Origin: a virus
Strand: one strand, 5' to 3'
DNA length: 35,672 nucleotides
Virus record (IMG/VR): IMGVR_UViG_3300042806_000042
Span: 1-35,672 of that record
The translations under genes were made by a program, and so were the position numbers. The notes below the pieces were generated by a model, which saw only the letters and a program-made list of their open reading frames with translations, was not told the DNA's origin and did not search any database. Below are positions 1 to 7,075 of the stretch, in pieces; the first letter of the stretch is position 1, and every line of letters begins with the position of its first letter.

Positions 1-2
1 GC

Positions 3-1901
3 TATATGGCCGAGATTTATTTCATTGACGGTCAAGCCCTAATACCATCCTCATTCGGCGAAACTGATTCTGCCACAGGTGTATGGAAGCCCAAGGCTTA
101 CTCTGGCACATACGGTACTAACGGCTTTTACCTCAACTTCTCAGACAACTCTGGCACGACATCCACAACGCTAGGCAAGGACAGTTCAGGCAATAGTAAC
201 AACTGGACACCTAACAACTTCTCGGTGACTGCGGGTGTTAACAATGACTCGCTAGTAGATTCACCTACGGCATACGGTACAGACACAGGCGTTGGTGGTG
301 AGGTGCGTGGGAATTACTGTACTTGGAACCCTCTGGACAAACAAACAAGCGTCACCATAGCAAACGGGAACCTTGACGCAACCTATACTGGAACCACAGA
401 TGTCTATGGGTGTTTTTCCACTTTCTCAGTATCAAGTGGAAAATGGTATTGCGAGTTTACGGCAACTGGGCTTGGGGGTTCTGCTTATCCGCAGATTGGT
501 ATACGAAGAAGTAACAACTATGTTGCACAATATATTACAGAAACTTATGTAGACATAAAAGCTGGAACTTCTAATAATCGTGGTTCTGCTGGCCCAACAT
601 TTACGGCATTTATTGATAGTGATGTTTTGGGTATTGCGTTCAATGCTGATACTGGAGAGATATTCTTTTCCAAAAATGGTACTTGGTTAAATAGTGGAAA
701 CCCAGCCGCAGGAACGGGAGAATTCTTTTCTGGCTTAACTGATGGCCCATTTAAGTTTGGTATTGGTATGTACTCAAGCAGGACTGCCTTTGCCAACTTC
801 GGTCAACGTGCCTTTGCCTACACAGCCCCCTCTGGCTTTAAGGCATTGTGTACAACTAATCTGCCTACGCCGACCATCGGTGCTACTAGCACTACACAGG
901 CGAATGATTACTTTAATGCGGTAACTTATACAGGTAATGGAACTAGCCTTAGCGTAACTGGTGTTGGCTTCCAGCCTGATTTAATCTGGATTAAAGACAG
1001 AAGCAATGCAAGGGCGCACGTTTTACAAAATGCTATTGCTGGCTTTTCCCAATATCTACAATCTAATGCTACAGATGCAGAGACAACAGCATCTTCTGGC
1101 GTAACTGCGGTTGGGTCTGATGGATTTACGGTTGGAACTCAGTTGGCATGGAATAGTAATACTGAAACCTATGTCGCATGGAACTGGAACGCTGGCGGCT
1201 CAACTGTAACCAACACTAGCGGCACAATATCGGCACAGGTCAGGGCGAATACAACTAGCGGGTTCTCGATTGTTACTTATACGGGTAACGGAACAAACGG
1301 TGCAACTGTTGGTCATGGTCTTGGCATTGCTCCATCTTTAATTTTTATCAAAAACCGTGGTGCAGTAGCATCTTGGCTTGTTTATAGCTCAAGCATTGGT
1401 GCGTCTAACTTTTTAGTTTTAAATACCACAGATGCTTCTGCCGCTTCTGCGCTTCCTTTTAATAATACAGCGCCAACTTCGTCTGTATTTTCTTTGGGAA
1501 CTTCTGGTGGTACAAATACAAATGGGGGAACTTTTGTAGCCTACTGCTTCGCACCAGTAGCGGGGTATAGCGCTTTTGGAAGTTACACGGGCAATGCAGC
1601 CGCTGACGGCCCATTTATCTACACGGGCTTTAGACCTAGGTTTGTTATTAGAAAATGCTCTAGCGCAACAAGCAACTGGTTTATAAATGATGCAGCAAGA
1701 AACCCTTCTAATGTTGTTTTATTAAGATTGAATGCTGACCTTTCTGATGCAGAAAGTTCTGGTGCTAATTCTGATATTGATTTTCTATCTAACGGATTCA
1801 AAATTAGAGCAACATCTACTGCGGGTGTAAATCAATCTGGACAAACACACATATATATGGCTTTTGCCGAGACTCCCGCAAAATTTTCGCTTGCCCGTTA
1901 G
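3..1901 (+). CDS. SPRY-domain tail/receptor-binding protein, 5' truncated by the window edge
   Basis: The protein has a SPRY/concanavalin-like domain at about residues 125-270 of the visible part, recognisable by GKWYCEF, LGIAFNADTGEIFFSKNGTW (split here as LGIAFNADTG and EIFFSKNGTW) and FANFGQRAF. After it come three repeats of about 75-110 residues, starting near 306, 423 and 527. Each opens with YTGN and carries a 'GF/G.P.LIWIK' strand. The opening AEIYFIDGQAL is normally internal in this family, following a LamG-like segment, and the frame stays open to the window edge. The ATG at 6 is therefore probably not the true start. It is likely a distal tail or host-recognition protein. The tail-module position and low-complexity beta-rich sequence agree; the exact receptor role is inference. 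Confidence 0.8.
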   Translation, partial: YMAEIYFIDGQALIPSSFGETDSATGVWKPKAYSGTYGTNGFYLNFSDNSGTTSTTLGKDSSGNSNNWTPNNFSVTAGVNNDSLVDSPTAYGTDTGVGGEVRGNYCTWNPLDKQTSVTIANGNLDATYTGTTDVYGCFSTFSVSSGKWYCEFTATGLGGSAYPQIGIRRSNNYVAQYITETYVDIKAGTSNNRGSAGPTFTAFIDSDVLGIAFNADTGEIFFSKNGTWLNSGNPAAGTGEFFSGLTDGPFKFGIGMYSSRTAFANFGQRAFAYTAPSGFKALCTTNLPTPTIGATSTTQANDYFNAVTYTGNGTSLSVTGVGFQPDLIWIKDRSNARAHVLQNAIAGFSQYLQSNATDAETTASSGVTAVGSDGFTVGTQLAWNSNTETYVAWNWNAGGSTVTNTSGTISAQVRANTTSGFSIVTYTGNGTNGATVGHGLGIAPSLIFIKNRGAVASWLVYSSSIGASNFLVLNTTDASAASALPFNNTAPTSSVFSLGTSGGTNTNGGTFVAYCFAPVAGYSAFGSYTGNAAADGPFIYTGFRPRFVIRKCSSATSNWFINDAARNPSNVVLLRLNADLSDAESSGANSDIDFLSNGFKIRATSTAGVNQSGQTHIYMAFAETPAKFSLAR

Positions 1902-1910
1902 GTAAACAAA

Positions 1911-2432
1911 ATGCCACAAGGAAGATTCCATCAAGACCAAAGCGGGACAAAGATAAATATGCTAACTCTTTTGTTTCGAACCAATGAGCAATCTAAAAAC
2001 GGAAGTTATAAATATATGACCCGTTGCGATTGCGGAACAGAAAAGATTGTTGCTTACAATCAAATGACCCGTGGTAGCACTAAGTCTTGTGGTTGCTTGC
2101 AATTCAGAAAAGGCGAAGATAGTCCGAACTTCAAACACGGTTTAGCGTTGAAATCGCACCCAGAATACAAGCGTTATCAGCGTGAGTGTTTTGACCGTCA
2201 CCGCTATAACCTTGAGCCTCAACACAAAGCCGCATTACTAGACGCACAAAACGGTGGTTGTGCTATCTGCGGGTACAAATTTGAGCAGAAAATAGGCGAT
2301 ATGAAAGTTGACCACAACCATTCAACGGGCGAGGTCAGAGGTTTATTATGCGATTTATGCAATCGAGGGCTTGGTATGTTTAGGGACAATCAAGACAATC
2401 TGACCAAAGCAATATCTTATTTAGCGAGGTAA
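1911..2432 (+). CDS. Endonuclease VII-like HNH nuclease with N-terminal zinc finger
   Basis: 173 aa. The N-terminal part has a small Cys cluster (C39, C41, C60, C62), as in DNA-binding zinc fingers of free-standing phage HNH genes. The C-terminal domain carries CAIC (117-120), DHNHSTGEVRGLLC (134-147) and CDLCNRGLGMF, the recombination endonuclease VII signature: a zinc-bound His-Me finger nuclease that cuts branched DNA in T4. Here it sits between a tail gene and its likely chaperone, which is typical of a mobile homing-type gene rather than a dedicated resolvase. The start ATG follows AGGTAAACAAA. It could instead serve as the phage Holliday-junction resolvase. Confidence 0.85.
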   Translation: MPQGRFHQDQSGTKINMLTLLFRTNEQSKNGSYKYMTRCDCGTEKIVAYNQMTRGSTKSCGCLQFRKGEDSPNFKHGLALKSHPEYKRYQRECFDRHRYNLEPQHKAALLDAQNGGCAICGYKFEQKIGDMKVDHNHSTGEVRGLLCDLCNRGLGMFRDNQDNLTKAISYLAR

Positions 2433-2435
2433 CAA

Positions 2436-2957
2436 ATGTTTCAACTCAATGGCAACCCAATCTCAATAGATTCTGAAGTAACCATCAATGGTATCCGCTA
2501 CCCACACCTGCGTGACCCTGCTCTGCGTGAGCAACTAGGTATCGTAGAGGTAGCAGACCCAGAGCAGTATGACCAGCGTTTCTATTGGTCTCCTACATTG
2601 CCTAAGCTGCTTGATGACCGTGAAGAAGTAGACGAAGACGGTAATCCCATGTATGTCAAAGTCTTGGGTGTGGTCAACGGAGAACCTGCAATGGTTGACT
2701 CCACAGAGCGTCTGGTGACCAAAGGACTCAAGAGCCAATGGACTTCTCAGGTTAAGCAGACTGCTGGTTCTATGCTTGCCCAAACTGACTGGATGGTAGT
2801 CCGCAAGGCAGAGCGCAATGTAGACATCCCCGCAACGGTGGTCGCAAAGCGTGCGGCGATTGTGGCTGAGTGCGACAGGCTAGAGGCTGCGATTGCGGCT
2901 TGCACGACTGTCGAGGCTCTGATTGCGGTAGTTGGCAACCAAGGATGGCCTGCATAA
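2436..2957 (+). CDS. Tail fibre assembly chaperone-like protein
   Basis: 173 aa, no signal peptide or membrane span. The C-terminal half has the pattern common in phage tail fibre assembly proteins: a LAQTDWMVVRKAE segment (about 113-125), then VDIPATVVAKRAAI and a helical tail rich in Ala/Glu (CDRLEAAIAAC). Such proteins help fold or trimerise fibres and usually lie directly after the fibre gene. Here only the EndoVII-like gene separates it from the SPRY tail gene. Its stop TAA overlaps the ATG of the next gene (TAATG), so the two are translationally coupled. The role is inferred from family pattern and position. Confidence 0.65.
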   Translation: MFQLNGNPISIDSEVTINGIRYPHLRDPALREQLGIVEVADPEQYDQRFYWSPTLPKLLDDREEVDEDGNPMYVKVLGVVNGEPAMVDSTERLVTKGLKSQWTSQVKQTAGSMLAQTDWMVVRKAERNVDIPATVVAKRAAIVAECDRLEAAIAACTTVEALIAVVGNQGWPA

Positions 2958-3118
2958 TGGCTACAATCGTAGAGGTCAAAGGCCAACTTGACACCCACGA
3001 AGCCGTCTGTGCCGAACGCTATCTTGGGATAAACGCTAGACTAAAGCGCCTAGAGCAAATCCTGATTGGCTCTGCTGGATTCATAATCGCCCTACTGCTA
3101 AGCCTAGTCGTTAAATGA
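2957..3118 (+). CDS. Small single-span membrane protein at the head of the lysis cassette
   Basis: 53 aa. It has an amphipathic N-terminal helix (residues 5-35, charged, ending in INARLKRLEQI) and one C-terminal transmembrane segment (about 37-52, IGSAGFIIALLLSLVV). The architecture resembles XhlA-type haemolysin/holin accessory proteins, but I cannot assign a family. The ATG at 2957 overlaps the previous stop, and its own TGA overlaps the next ATG (ATGA). Its position shortly before holin and lysozyme supports a lysis or membrane role. An in-frame upstream start at 2870 would lie inside the chaperone gene and is unlikely. Confidence 0.7.
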   Translation: MATIVEVKGQLDTHEAVCAERYLGINARLKRLEQILIGSAGFIIALLLSLVVK

Positions 3119-3585
3119 CCACCATCGCTGCCAGAGCGTCTACGGGAGAAATTGCCGCAGATTCGATGGTCAGCGGTGATGACTCCTTCTACCTCGTAGA
3201 GAAGCTCCGTAAGGGACAAGAGAGCATCTACGGGGGTTGCGGAGATTGGGATAAACTATTAAAGTTCTACAATTCGTTGGAGTCTGGGGCAGACCTAGAC
3301 TCGGATACGGATGTGACCGTTCTCGAACTCAGAAGTGATGGCATTTGGATTTACGAGAGTACCATCATTCCTGCGAAGATAAAGAACGACTTTTGGGCAA
3401 TTGGAACTGGGGCAAACTTTGCTATCGCTGCCATGCACTTAGGCTTAACTCCGGCAGAAGCAGTAAAGCTGGCGTGTCTGTACGACACATCCTCCCACGA
3501 GCCAATTGACGTAATGTCTCTAAGCGGGAGGAAGCGTGGTAGCACTAAAAAAGGTATCGGACGAGGAACTAATAGCGGCGTTTAA
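3115..3585 (+). CDS. Proteasome-like Ntn-hydrolase family protein
   Basis: 156 aa. The start MTTIAARASTGEIAADSM matches the beginning of proteasome beta/HslV subunits. After Met removal, T2 would be the catalytic nucleophile, with D16 and K30 at about the spacing of Asp17/Lys33 in HslV. The later AIGTGANFAIAAMHLG (about 113-128) and the following helix with SSHEPIDVMSL are also typical. Known family members are self-processing peptidases, and phage versions of unknown substrate exist. It has no AAA+ partner in the window. ATGA coupling to the preceding gene and a 50-base overlap with the next indicate co-translation. Activity is inferred from motifs only. Confidence 0.75.
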   Translation: MTTIAARASTGEIAADSMVSGDDSFYLVEKLRKGQESIYGGCGDWDKLLKFYNSLESGADLDSDTDVTVLELRSDGIWIYESTIIPAKIKNDFWAIGTGANFAIAAMHLGLTPAEAVKLACLYDTSSHEPIDVMSLSGRKRGSTKKGIGRGTNSGV

Positions 3586-4474
3586 GACCTACGGGAGTCC
3601 ACAGAAGGTCTCTCAGGTTCTAGGCATAGACGTAGGAACGGTTTACCGAAGGCGGTCGGCACTAAAAGACGTATCCCTGCCCTCCTTTGCCGCAAGACAG
3701 CACAGCATCGCCAACACATACATCCCCGATAACCGTAGGGTTATCTCCCACACCGTAGATAACGGTCATGTCTTTATAGCCTCGGACTGCCACTACTGGC
3801 CTGGCGAGGAAACCGTAGCACACAAGGCGTTTGTTTCCCTGCTGACAGAATTTAAGCCCAAGACCATCATCCTAAACGGGGATGTGTTTGACGGGGCTAG
3901 AATCAGCCGCCACGCCGCCCTCATGGGTACTAACCCCCCTACCCCAAAGCAAGAGATAGAAGCCTGCCAAGACCGTCTACACGAGATTGCAAACGCTTCT
4001 AAGAACGCTACTAAGCTTTTCACCTACGGTAACCATGACGTAAGGTTGTTTAATTACATTGCAACCCACGCCCCAGAGTTATCTGAGTTCAGCGACTTGT
4101 TTTCGTACTTTCCAGGTTGGCATACGGGGTGGCGGGTGGACATAAACAACTCTGTTGTGGTCAAGCATCGGTGGCACAACGGGCAACACGCGACATATAA
4201 CAACGCCCTGAAGTCTGGCAGAAGTATCGTCACAGGACACCTGCATAAACTGATGGTTACCCCGTGGACGGACTACAATGGGCGCAGATACGGTGTAGAC
4301 ACAGGAACGCTTGCGGAGCCAGGTGGCGACCAATTTGTGTATGTAGAAGAAAACCCCGTGAACTGGTGTTCTGGGTTCTGCGTTCTGACATTTAAGAATG
4401 GTATGTTATTACCACCAGAGTTATGCGAAGTAATAAACGGCGTGGCTTACTTTCGAGGAGAGAAAGTGGGATAA
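3536..4474 (+). CDS. Metallophosphoesterase with N-terminal helix-turn-helix
   Basis: 312 aa from a GTG start inside the preceding gene. Residues about 9-42 look like a small HTH (SPQKVSQVLGIDVGTVYRRR). The rest is a calcineurin-like phosphoesterase carrying all metal-binding blocks: D84xH86 in ASDCHYW, GDVFDG (115-120), GNHD (165-168), KHRWHNG (His 211/214) and GHLH (234-237). Such phage enzymes hydrolyse phosphodiesters or phosphomonoesters with two metals; the substrate is unknown. It sits in a lysis-type cassette, directly followed by a coupled membrane-protein gene with no intergenic bases. The HTH could tether it to DNA, or could be a relic of a replaced partner. Confidence 0.85.
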   Translation: MVALKKVSDEELIAAFKTYGSPQKVSQVLGIDVGTVYRRRSALKDVSLPSFAARQHSIANTYIPDNRRVISHTVDNGHVFIASDCHYWPGEETVAHKAFVSLLTEFKPKTIILNGDVFDGARISRHAALMGTNPPTPKQEIEACQDRLHEIANASKNATKLFTYGNHDVRLFNYIATHAPELSEFSDLFSYFPGWHTGWRVDINNSVVVKHRWHNGQHATYNNALKSGRSIVTGHLHKLMVTPWTDYNGRRYGVDTGTLAEPGGDQFVYVEENPVNWCSGFCVLTFKNGMLLPPELCEVINGVAYFRGEKVG

Positions 4475-4924
4475 ATGAGTGATTTAGTAGCCTCGGCAAA
4501 GAGTGCCGCGCAGGGAATAAAAAGCGCGATAGCCGCAGGGAAAGAGATTGAAGCAGTAGTCAACGATATTCAAAAACTTGGGGTCGCAGAACTCCAAGCC
4601 AAGCAACAGTTCCAAAAAAAGCAACGGGTAGTTAAGGGCGATACCACCATCCTCACAGCCTTTGCGGAGTGGCGCAGACTTAAAGAAATCAAGGAAGCCG
4701 AGGACGACTTATTCCAGCAGCTTGTTGAGCGTTACGGCAAGGACAAGGCTGAGTTTGAGTGGAAGGACATCCAAGCCATCAAAGAGCGCCAGATAAAGGA
4801 AGTCAAGGACGGGCGTGACGAGATGGGGCGTGACCTAAAGAAACTCCGAGAACTCAAGGTTATGTGCTTCATAGCCTCGCTAATCATAGTCACCACTTAC
4901 TACATCTTCAAAGGACACCTGTAA
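4475..4924 (+). CDS. Coiled-coil protein with C-terminal membrane anchor
   Basis: 149 aa. Residues 1-125 are highly charged and helical (KEIEAVVNDIQ, RRLKEIKEAEDDLF, KDIQAIKERQIKEVKD), a likely coiled coil. A single transmembrane segment lies at about 129-145, followed by KGHL. The ATG directly follows the preceding TAA, and the stop TAA overlaps the holin ATG. Topology would put the coiled coil on one side of the inner membrane. By position it could be a holin partner, an antiholin or a spanin-like factor, but it lacks a signal peptide or lipobox, so I do not call it a spanin. Confidence 0.65.
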   Translation: MSDLVASAKSAAQGIKSAIAAGKEIEAVVNDIQKLGVAELQAKQQFQKKQRVVKGDTTILTAFAEWRRLKEIKEAEDDLFQQLVERYGKDKAEFEWKDIQAIKERQIKEVKDGRDEMGRDLKKLRELKVMCFIASLIIVTTYYIFKGHL

Positions 4925-5427
4925 TGCTATCCCTAATATCTTCCGCTATTGGCTTTTTTGCCTCTGGTCTACCTCAAGTACTAAATTTCTTCCAAGACAA
5001 GGCTGACAAGGCGCAAGAGTTGAAGTTAGCGCAGATGCAGACCGAGCGCGAGTTAGCCCTTGCAGAACGCGGTTTCCTAGCCCAACAAAGGGTCGAGGAG
5101 ATTAGGACTGACCAGATTGCCCTTCAGACCGACGCAGACCGCCAGAACGCCGCTTTAGACCACGACAAGGCTATCATGGCTCGCGCCTCTAGTTGGGTCG
5201 TGAACTTGAACGGCATAGTTCGCCCTGCGGTCACCTTTATCTTTGTCTTAGAGTTGGTGCTAATTAACATGGGGCTGACTTACTTCTTGCTAAAGGGCGG
5301 TCTTGGAGACATGAGCGTGGAGCAGTTTATCGCCGCCACAGACGTAATCTTCTCCGAAGACGAGATGGCCCTGCTCTCTGGGATTATTGCTTTCTGGTTC
5401 GGGAGCCGCCAATGGGGTAAGAAGTGA
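4924..5427 (+). CDS. Three-transmembrane holin
   Basis: 167 aa. It has a hydrophobic N-terminus (residues 3-20), a long charged helical middle (22-85), then WVVNLNGIVRPAVTFIFVLE leading into a second span (100-122), and a third near 148-160 (LSGIIAFWFGSRQWGKK). The arrangement and the RPAVTF and FWFGSRQWGKK blocks match the 3TM holin family first described for gene-transfer-agent release. It would form inner-membrane lesions that let the lysozyme out. The start ATG at 4924 overlaps the preceding TAA; a longer reading from 4864 lies in the neighbour and is not supported. The stop overlaps the lysozyme GTG (GTGA). Confidence 0.85.
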   Translation: MLSLISSAIGFFASGLPQVLNFFQDKADKAQELKLAQMQTERELALAERGFLAQQRVEEIRTDQIALQTDADRQNAALDHDKAIMARASSWVVNLNGIVRPAVTFIFVLELVLINMGLTYFLLKGGLGDMSVEQFIAATDVIFSEDEMALLSGIIAFWFGSRQWGKK

Positions 5428-5903
5428 AAGTCAGCAAGGAAGCAATAGAGGGGATTAAGAAAGACGAGGGGGTAAGGACAAAACCTTACCGCTGCCCAGC
5501 CCTGCTGTGGACTGTTGGGGTTGGACACGTTATCGACCAGAACCACATAAGGGTAAAGTTTGATGACCGCAAAAATCTACCAATTCCCGACGGATGGGAC
5601 AGAGTTCTTAGCATGGCAGAAGTTGATGCTATCTTGGCTCAGGACTTGGCTACATTCGAACGAGGTGTTCTGCGCCTCTGTCCAGGTGGACTTACTCAAG
5701 GCCGCTTTGACGCTCTGGTTTCCTTCTCCTTCAACGTCGGGCTTGGCAACCTCCAAAGGTCAACCATCCGCATGAAGCACAATCGTGGAGACTTTGAGGG
5801 CGCGGCAGAGTCCTTCATGGCGTGGACTAAAGCGGGCGGGAAAGAACTGCCTGGCTTAGTTAAACGTCGGAAGCACGAACGCGCTCTCTATGAATCTGAG
5901 TAA
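5424..5903 (+). CDS. Endolysin, GH24 T4-type lysozyme
   Basis: 159 aa. It cleaves the MurNAc-GlcNAc bond of peptidoglycan. The catalytic block is E15-x8-C24-x5-T30 (DEGVRTKPYRC then LLWTVGVGH). E15 is the general acid and T30 corresponds to T4 T26. Position 24 is Cys where T4 has Asp20. The downstream helices LTQGRFDALVSFSFNVG and the C-terminal LPGLVKRRKHERALY are classic for the family. There is no signal peptide or SAR anchor, so export depends on the holin just upstream. The GTG start at 5424 overlaps the holin stop. The 3' end overlaps the convergent minus-strand gene by 44 bases. Confidence 0.95.
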   Translation: MKVSKEAIEGIKKDEGVRTKPYRCPALLWTVGVGHVIDQNHIRVKFDDRKNLPIPDGWDRVLSMAEVDAILAQDLATFERGVLRLCPGGLTQGRFDALVSFSFNVGLGNLQRSTIRMKHNRGDFEGAAESFMAWTKAGGKELPGLVKRRKHERALYESE

Positions 5904-6042
5904 TTCTTTCCTTTAGTTCCTCGGCTATTGTCAAATTGTGCTTGGCCTCAAACTGGTCAAGCCACTTCCTCCTCGCCTCCCTTGTTGGGAGCGTCAACAC
6001 ATACCTTGCCAGCCCTTCTATCTTCGCCTCATGTTCGCTCAT
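5860..6042 (-). CDS. Small hypothetical phage protein (last gene of the leftward operon)
   Basis: 60 aa, charged and all-helical, with a TREARRKWLDQFEAKHNL segment and a following helix ending in RVRASDV. I recognise this only as a type of short phage protein found near replication genes; no function can be given. The ATG at 6042 (MSEHEAKIEG) is preceded about 15 bases upstream by AGAGGAG. A GTG one codon earlier gives better spacing. It ends convergently inside the end of the lysozyme gene. Confidence 0.65.
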   Translation of the reverse strand: MSEHEAKIEGLARYVLTLPTREARRKWLDQFEAKHNLTIAEELKERITQIHRERVRASDV

Positions 6043-6088
6043 CACGATTTGATAGAACTCCTCTTTGGTGGCGGTAAAGGTTCCTCTG

Positions 6089-6550
6089 TTAACCAGCCCT
6101 AGCAAATGTTTTATGCAACGCTTTTCTGGCGGTGGTGACGGCTCTGATTGCGTCAGATTTTCGAACAAATCTCCCAAGATAATACCTCTTATAGTTGGCA
6201 CAAACGTGTGCCTCGTAAAACTTTTCCTTCCTCTTGTAGACCCCTTTCACATTAGACTTGGTTTTCTCCCGCAACTTGGAGTTCCACCTGTTTTCCATCT
6301 GCGTGGCAACTCTGAGATTGCTTAGTCTATTGTCGGCAAACTTGCAGTTCTTGTGGTCAACGGTCTCAGGCCACCACCCGTGGTGATAAGCCCAGATAAT
6401 CCTGTGAGCAAAGTAAGGCTTTTTGAATATAGCAATTTTGCGATAACCGCGAGGGGTTATGTGTCCTGCGATTGTGTTGGCGTACCTAGCGTTCCACATG
6501 ACATACGCGGAATACTTGGCGAAAGCCTCAATGGGTCGAGGCTTCCACAC
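6089..6550 (-). CDS. HNH homing endonuclease with AP2 DNA-binding domain
   Basis: 153 aa from a GTG. The HNH core is AHRIIWAYHHGWWP, TVDHKNCKFADNRLSNLR, with H49, D65-H66 and N74. A C-terminal AP2-type module (about 100-150) begins VKGVYKRKEKFYEAHV. Such genes are free-standing mobile elements that nick phage DNA. The normal N-terminal 'LRALFVYRKGELVW' of the family is encoded in the same frame upstream of the GTG, as far as the end of the SSB-like gene, but no ATG/GTG/TTG is there. The true start is probably non-canonical (CTG or ATT near 6575-6602) or the gene is damaged at its start. Confidence 0.8.
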   Translation of the reverse strand: MWKPRPIEAFAKYSAYVMWNARYANTIAGHITPRGYRKIAIFKKPYFAHRIIWAYHHGWWPETVDHKNCKFADNRLSNLRVATQMENRWNSKLREKTKSNVKGVYKRKEKFYEAHVCANYKRYYLGRFVRKSDAIRAVTTARKALHKTFARAG

Positions 6551-6597
6551 AAGTTCCCCTTTCCTGTAAACAAACAGGGCGCGTAGCTGTTGCTTGC

Positions 6598-6825
6598 TTA
6601 GAATGGAATGTCGTCCTCTAAGGCTTGTTGCTTTGGCTCTGCCTTGGGCTTGGGTAGTTCAACCTTGAGACTCATAAACTTCTGCCCAGACTTGCCTGTT
6701 TTAATCCATGCGGCTAGGTTGTACTCAGTCCCGTCTACGTTTAACTTGCCCTTGTAGGCAGGAGCCTTCTCGTTGTCCGACTCGTTCTTAAACAACACAC
6801 CGCTATTGGTATTATCGTATTCCAT
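6598..6825 (-). CDS. Small single-stranded-DNA-binding-like protein
   Basis: 75 aa. The core (GVLFKNESDNEKAPAYKG then LNVDGTEYNLAAWIKTGKSG and FMSLKVE) resembles the compact DUF736-type beta domain found in plasmids and phages. The end LEDDIPF is almost the same as the acidic C-terminal tip of bacterial SSB (DDDIPF), which docks repair and replication proteins. I infer a mini-SSB serving the recombination genes nearby. The ATG at 6825 has a good ribosome site (AGGAGA, 4-5 bases before ATG). Confidence 0.7.
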   Translation of the reverse strand: MEYDNTNSGVLFKNESDNEKAPAYKGKLNVDGTEYNLAAWIKTGKSGQKFMSLKVELPKPKAEPKQQALEDDIPF

Positions 6826-6833
6826 AACTTCTC

Positions 6834-7028
6834 CTATTTGGCTGCTATATAAAGACCAACATTGCCAAGGCTATAACCCAAGAAGGCTACGCCCAGACCC
6901 ACCTTACCCTCTAGTAGCAACTGCACCGCTACCACAAGGTATACAACACCGATTCCGGCTATTAACCACGCCGCCACTCTGTCCACCCCGCTAGAACAAT
7001 CACCCCCAGCATAAACAACACAAACCAC
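6834..7028 (-). CDS. Small two-span membrane protein
   Basis: 64 aa from the GTG at 7028 (AGGA six bases upstream), or about 50 aa from the GTG at 6986. Two hydrophobic segments, WLIAGIGVVYLVVAVQLLL and VAFLGYSLGNVGLYIAAK, predict a hairpin in the inner membrane. The first 14 residues overlap the transmembrane part of the preceding 37-aa gene in another frame and look less natural, so the shorter start is a real option. Function unknown; superinfection or host-membrane control is a guess. Confidence 0.6.
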   Translation of the reverse strand: MVCVVYAGGDCSSGVDRVAAWLIAGIGVVYLVVAVQLLLEGKVGLGVAFLGYSLGNVGLYIAAK

Positions 7029-7075
7029 GCCGCGTCCTGCGCGTAGAGGTGTGCAGATATAAGTCCGTCTTTCAT
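6962..7075 (-). CDS. 37-aa single-span membrane protein
   Basis: Read directly from the sequence: MKDGLISAHLYAQDAAW, a hydrophobic stretch FVLFMLGVIVLAG, then WTEWRRG and stop. The ATG at 7075 has an excellent ribosome site (GGAGG, seven bases before) and overlaps the stop of the 44-aa gene upstream (ATGA). The charge pattern predicts one span with a basic C-terminus. It overlaps the next gene downstream by 25 or 67 bases, depending on that gene's start. Function unknown. Confidence 0.6.
   Translation of the reverse strand: MKDGLISAHLYAQDAAWFVLFMLGVIVLAGWTEWRRG

Noticed and set aside
4864-4923. Extended start of the holin
   Set aside because: The added residues (His/Leu-rich) are the other-frame reading of the upstream membrane-anchor segment; the ATG at 4924 overlaps the stop as in neighbouring gene pairs.
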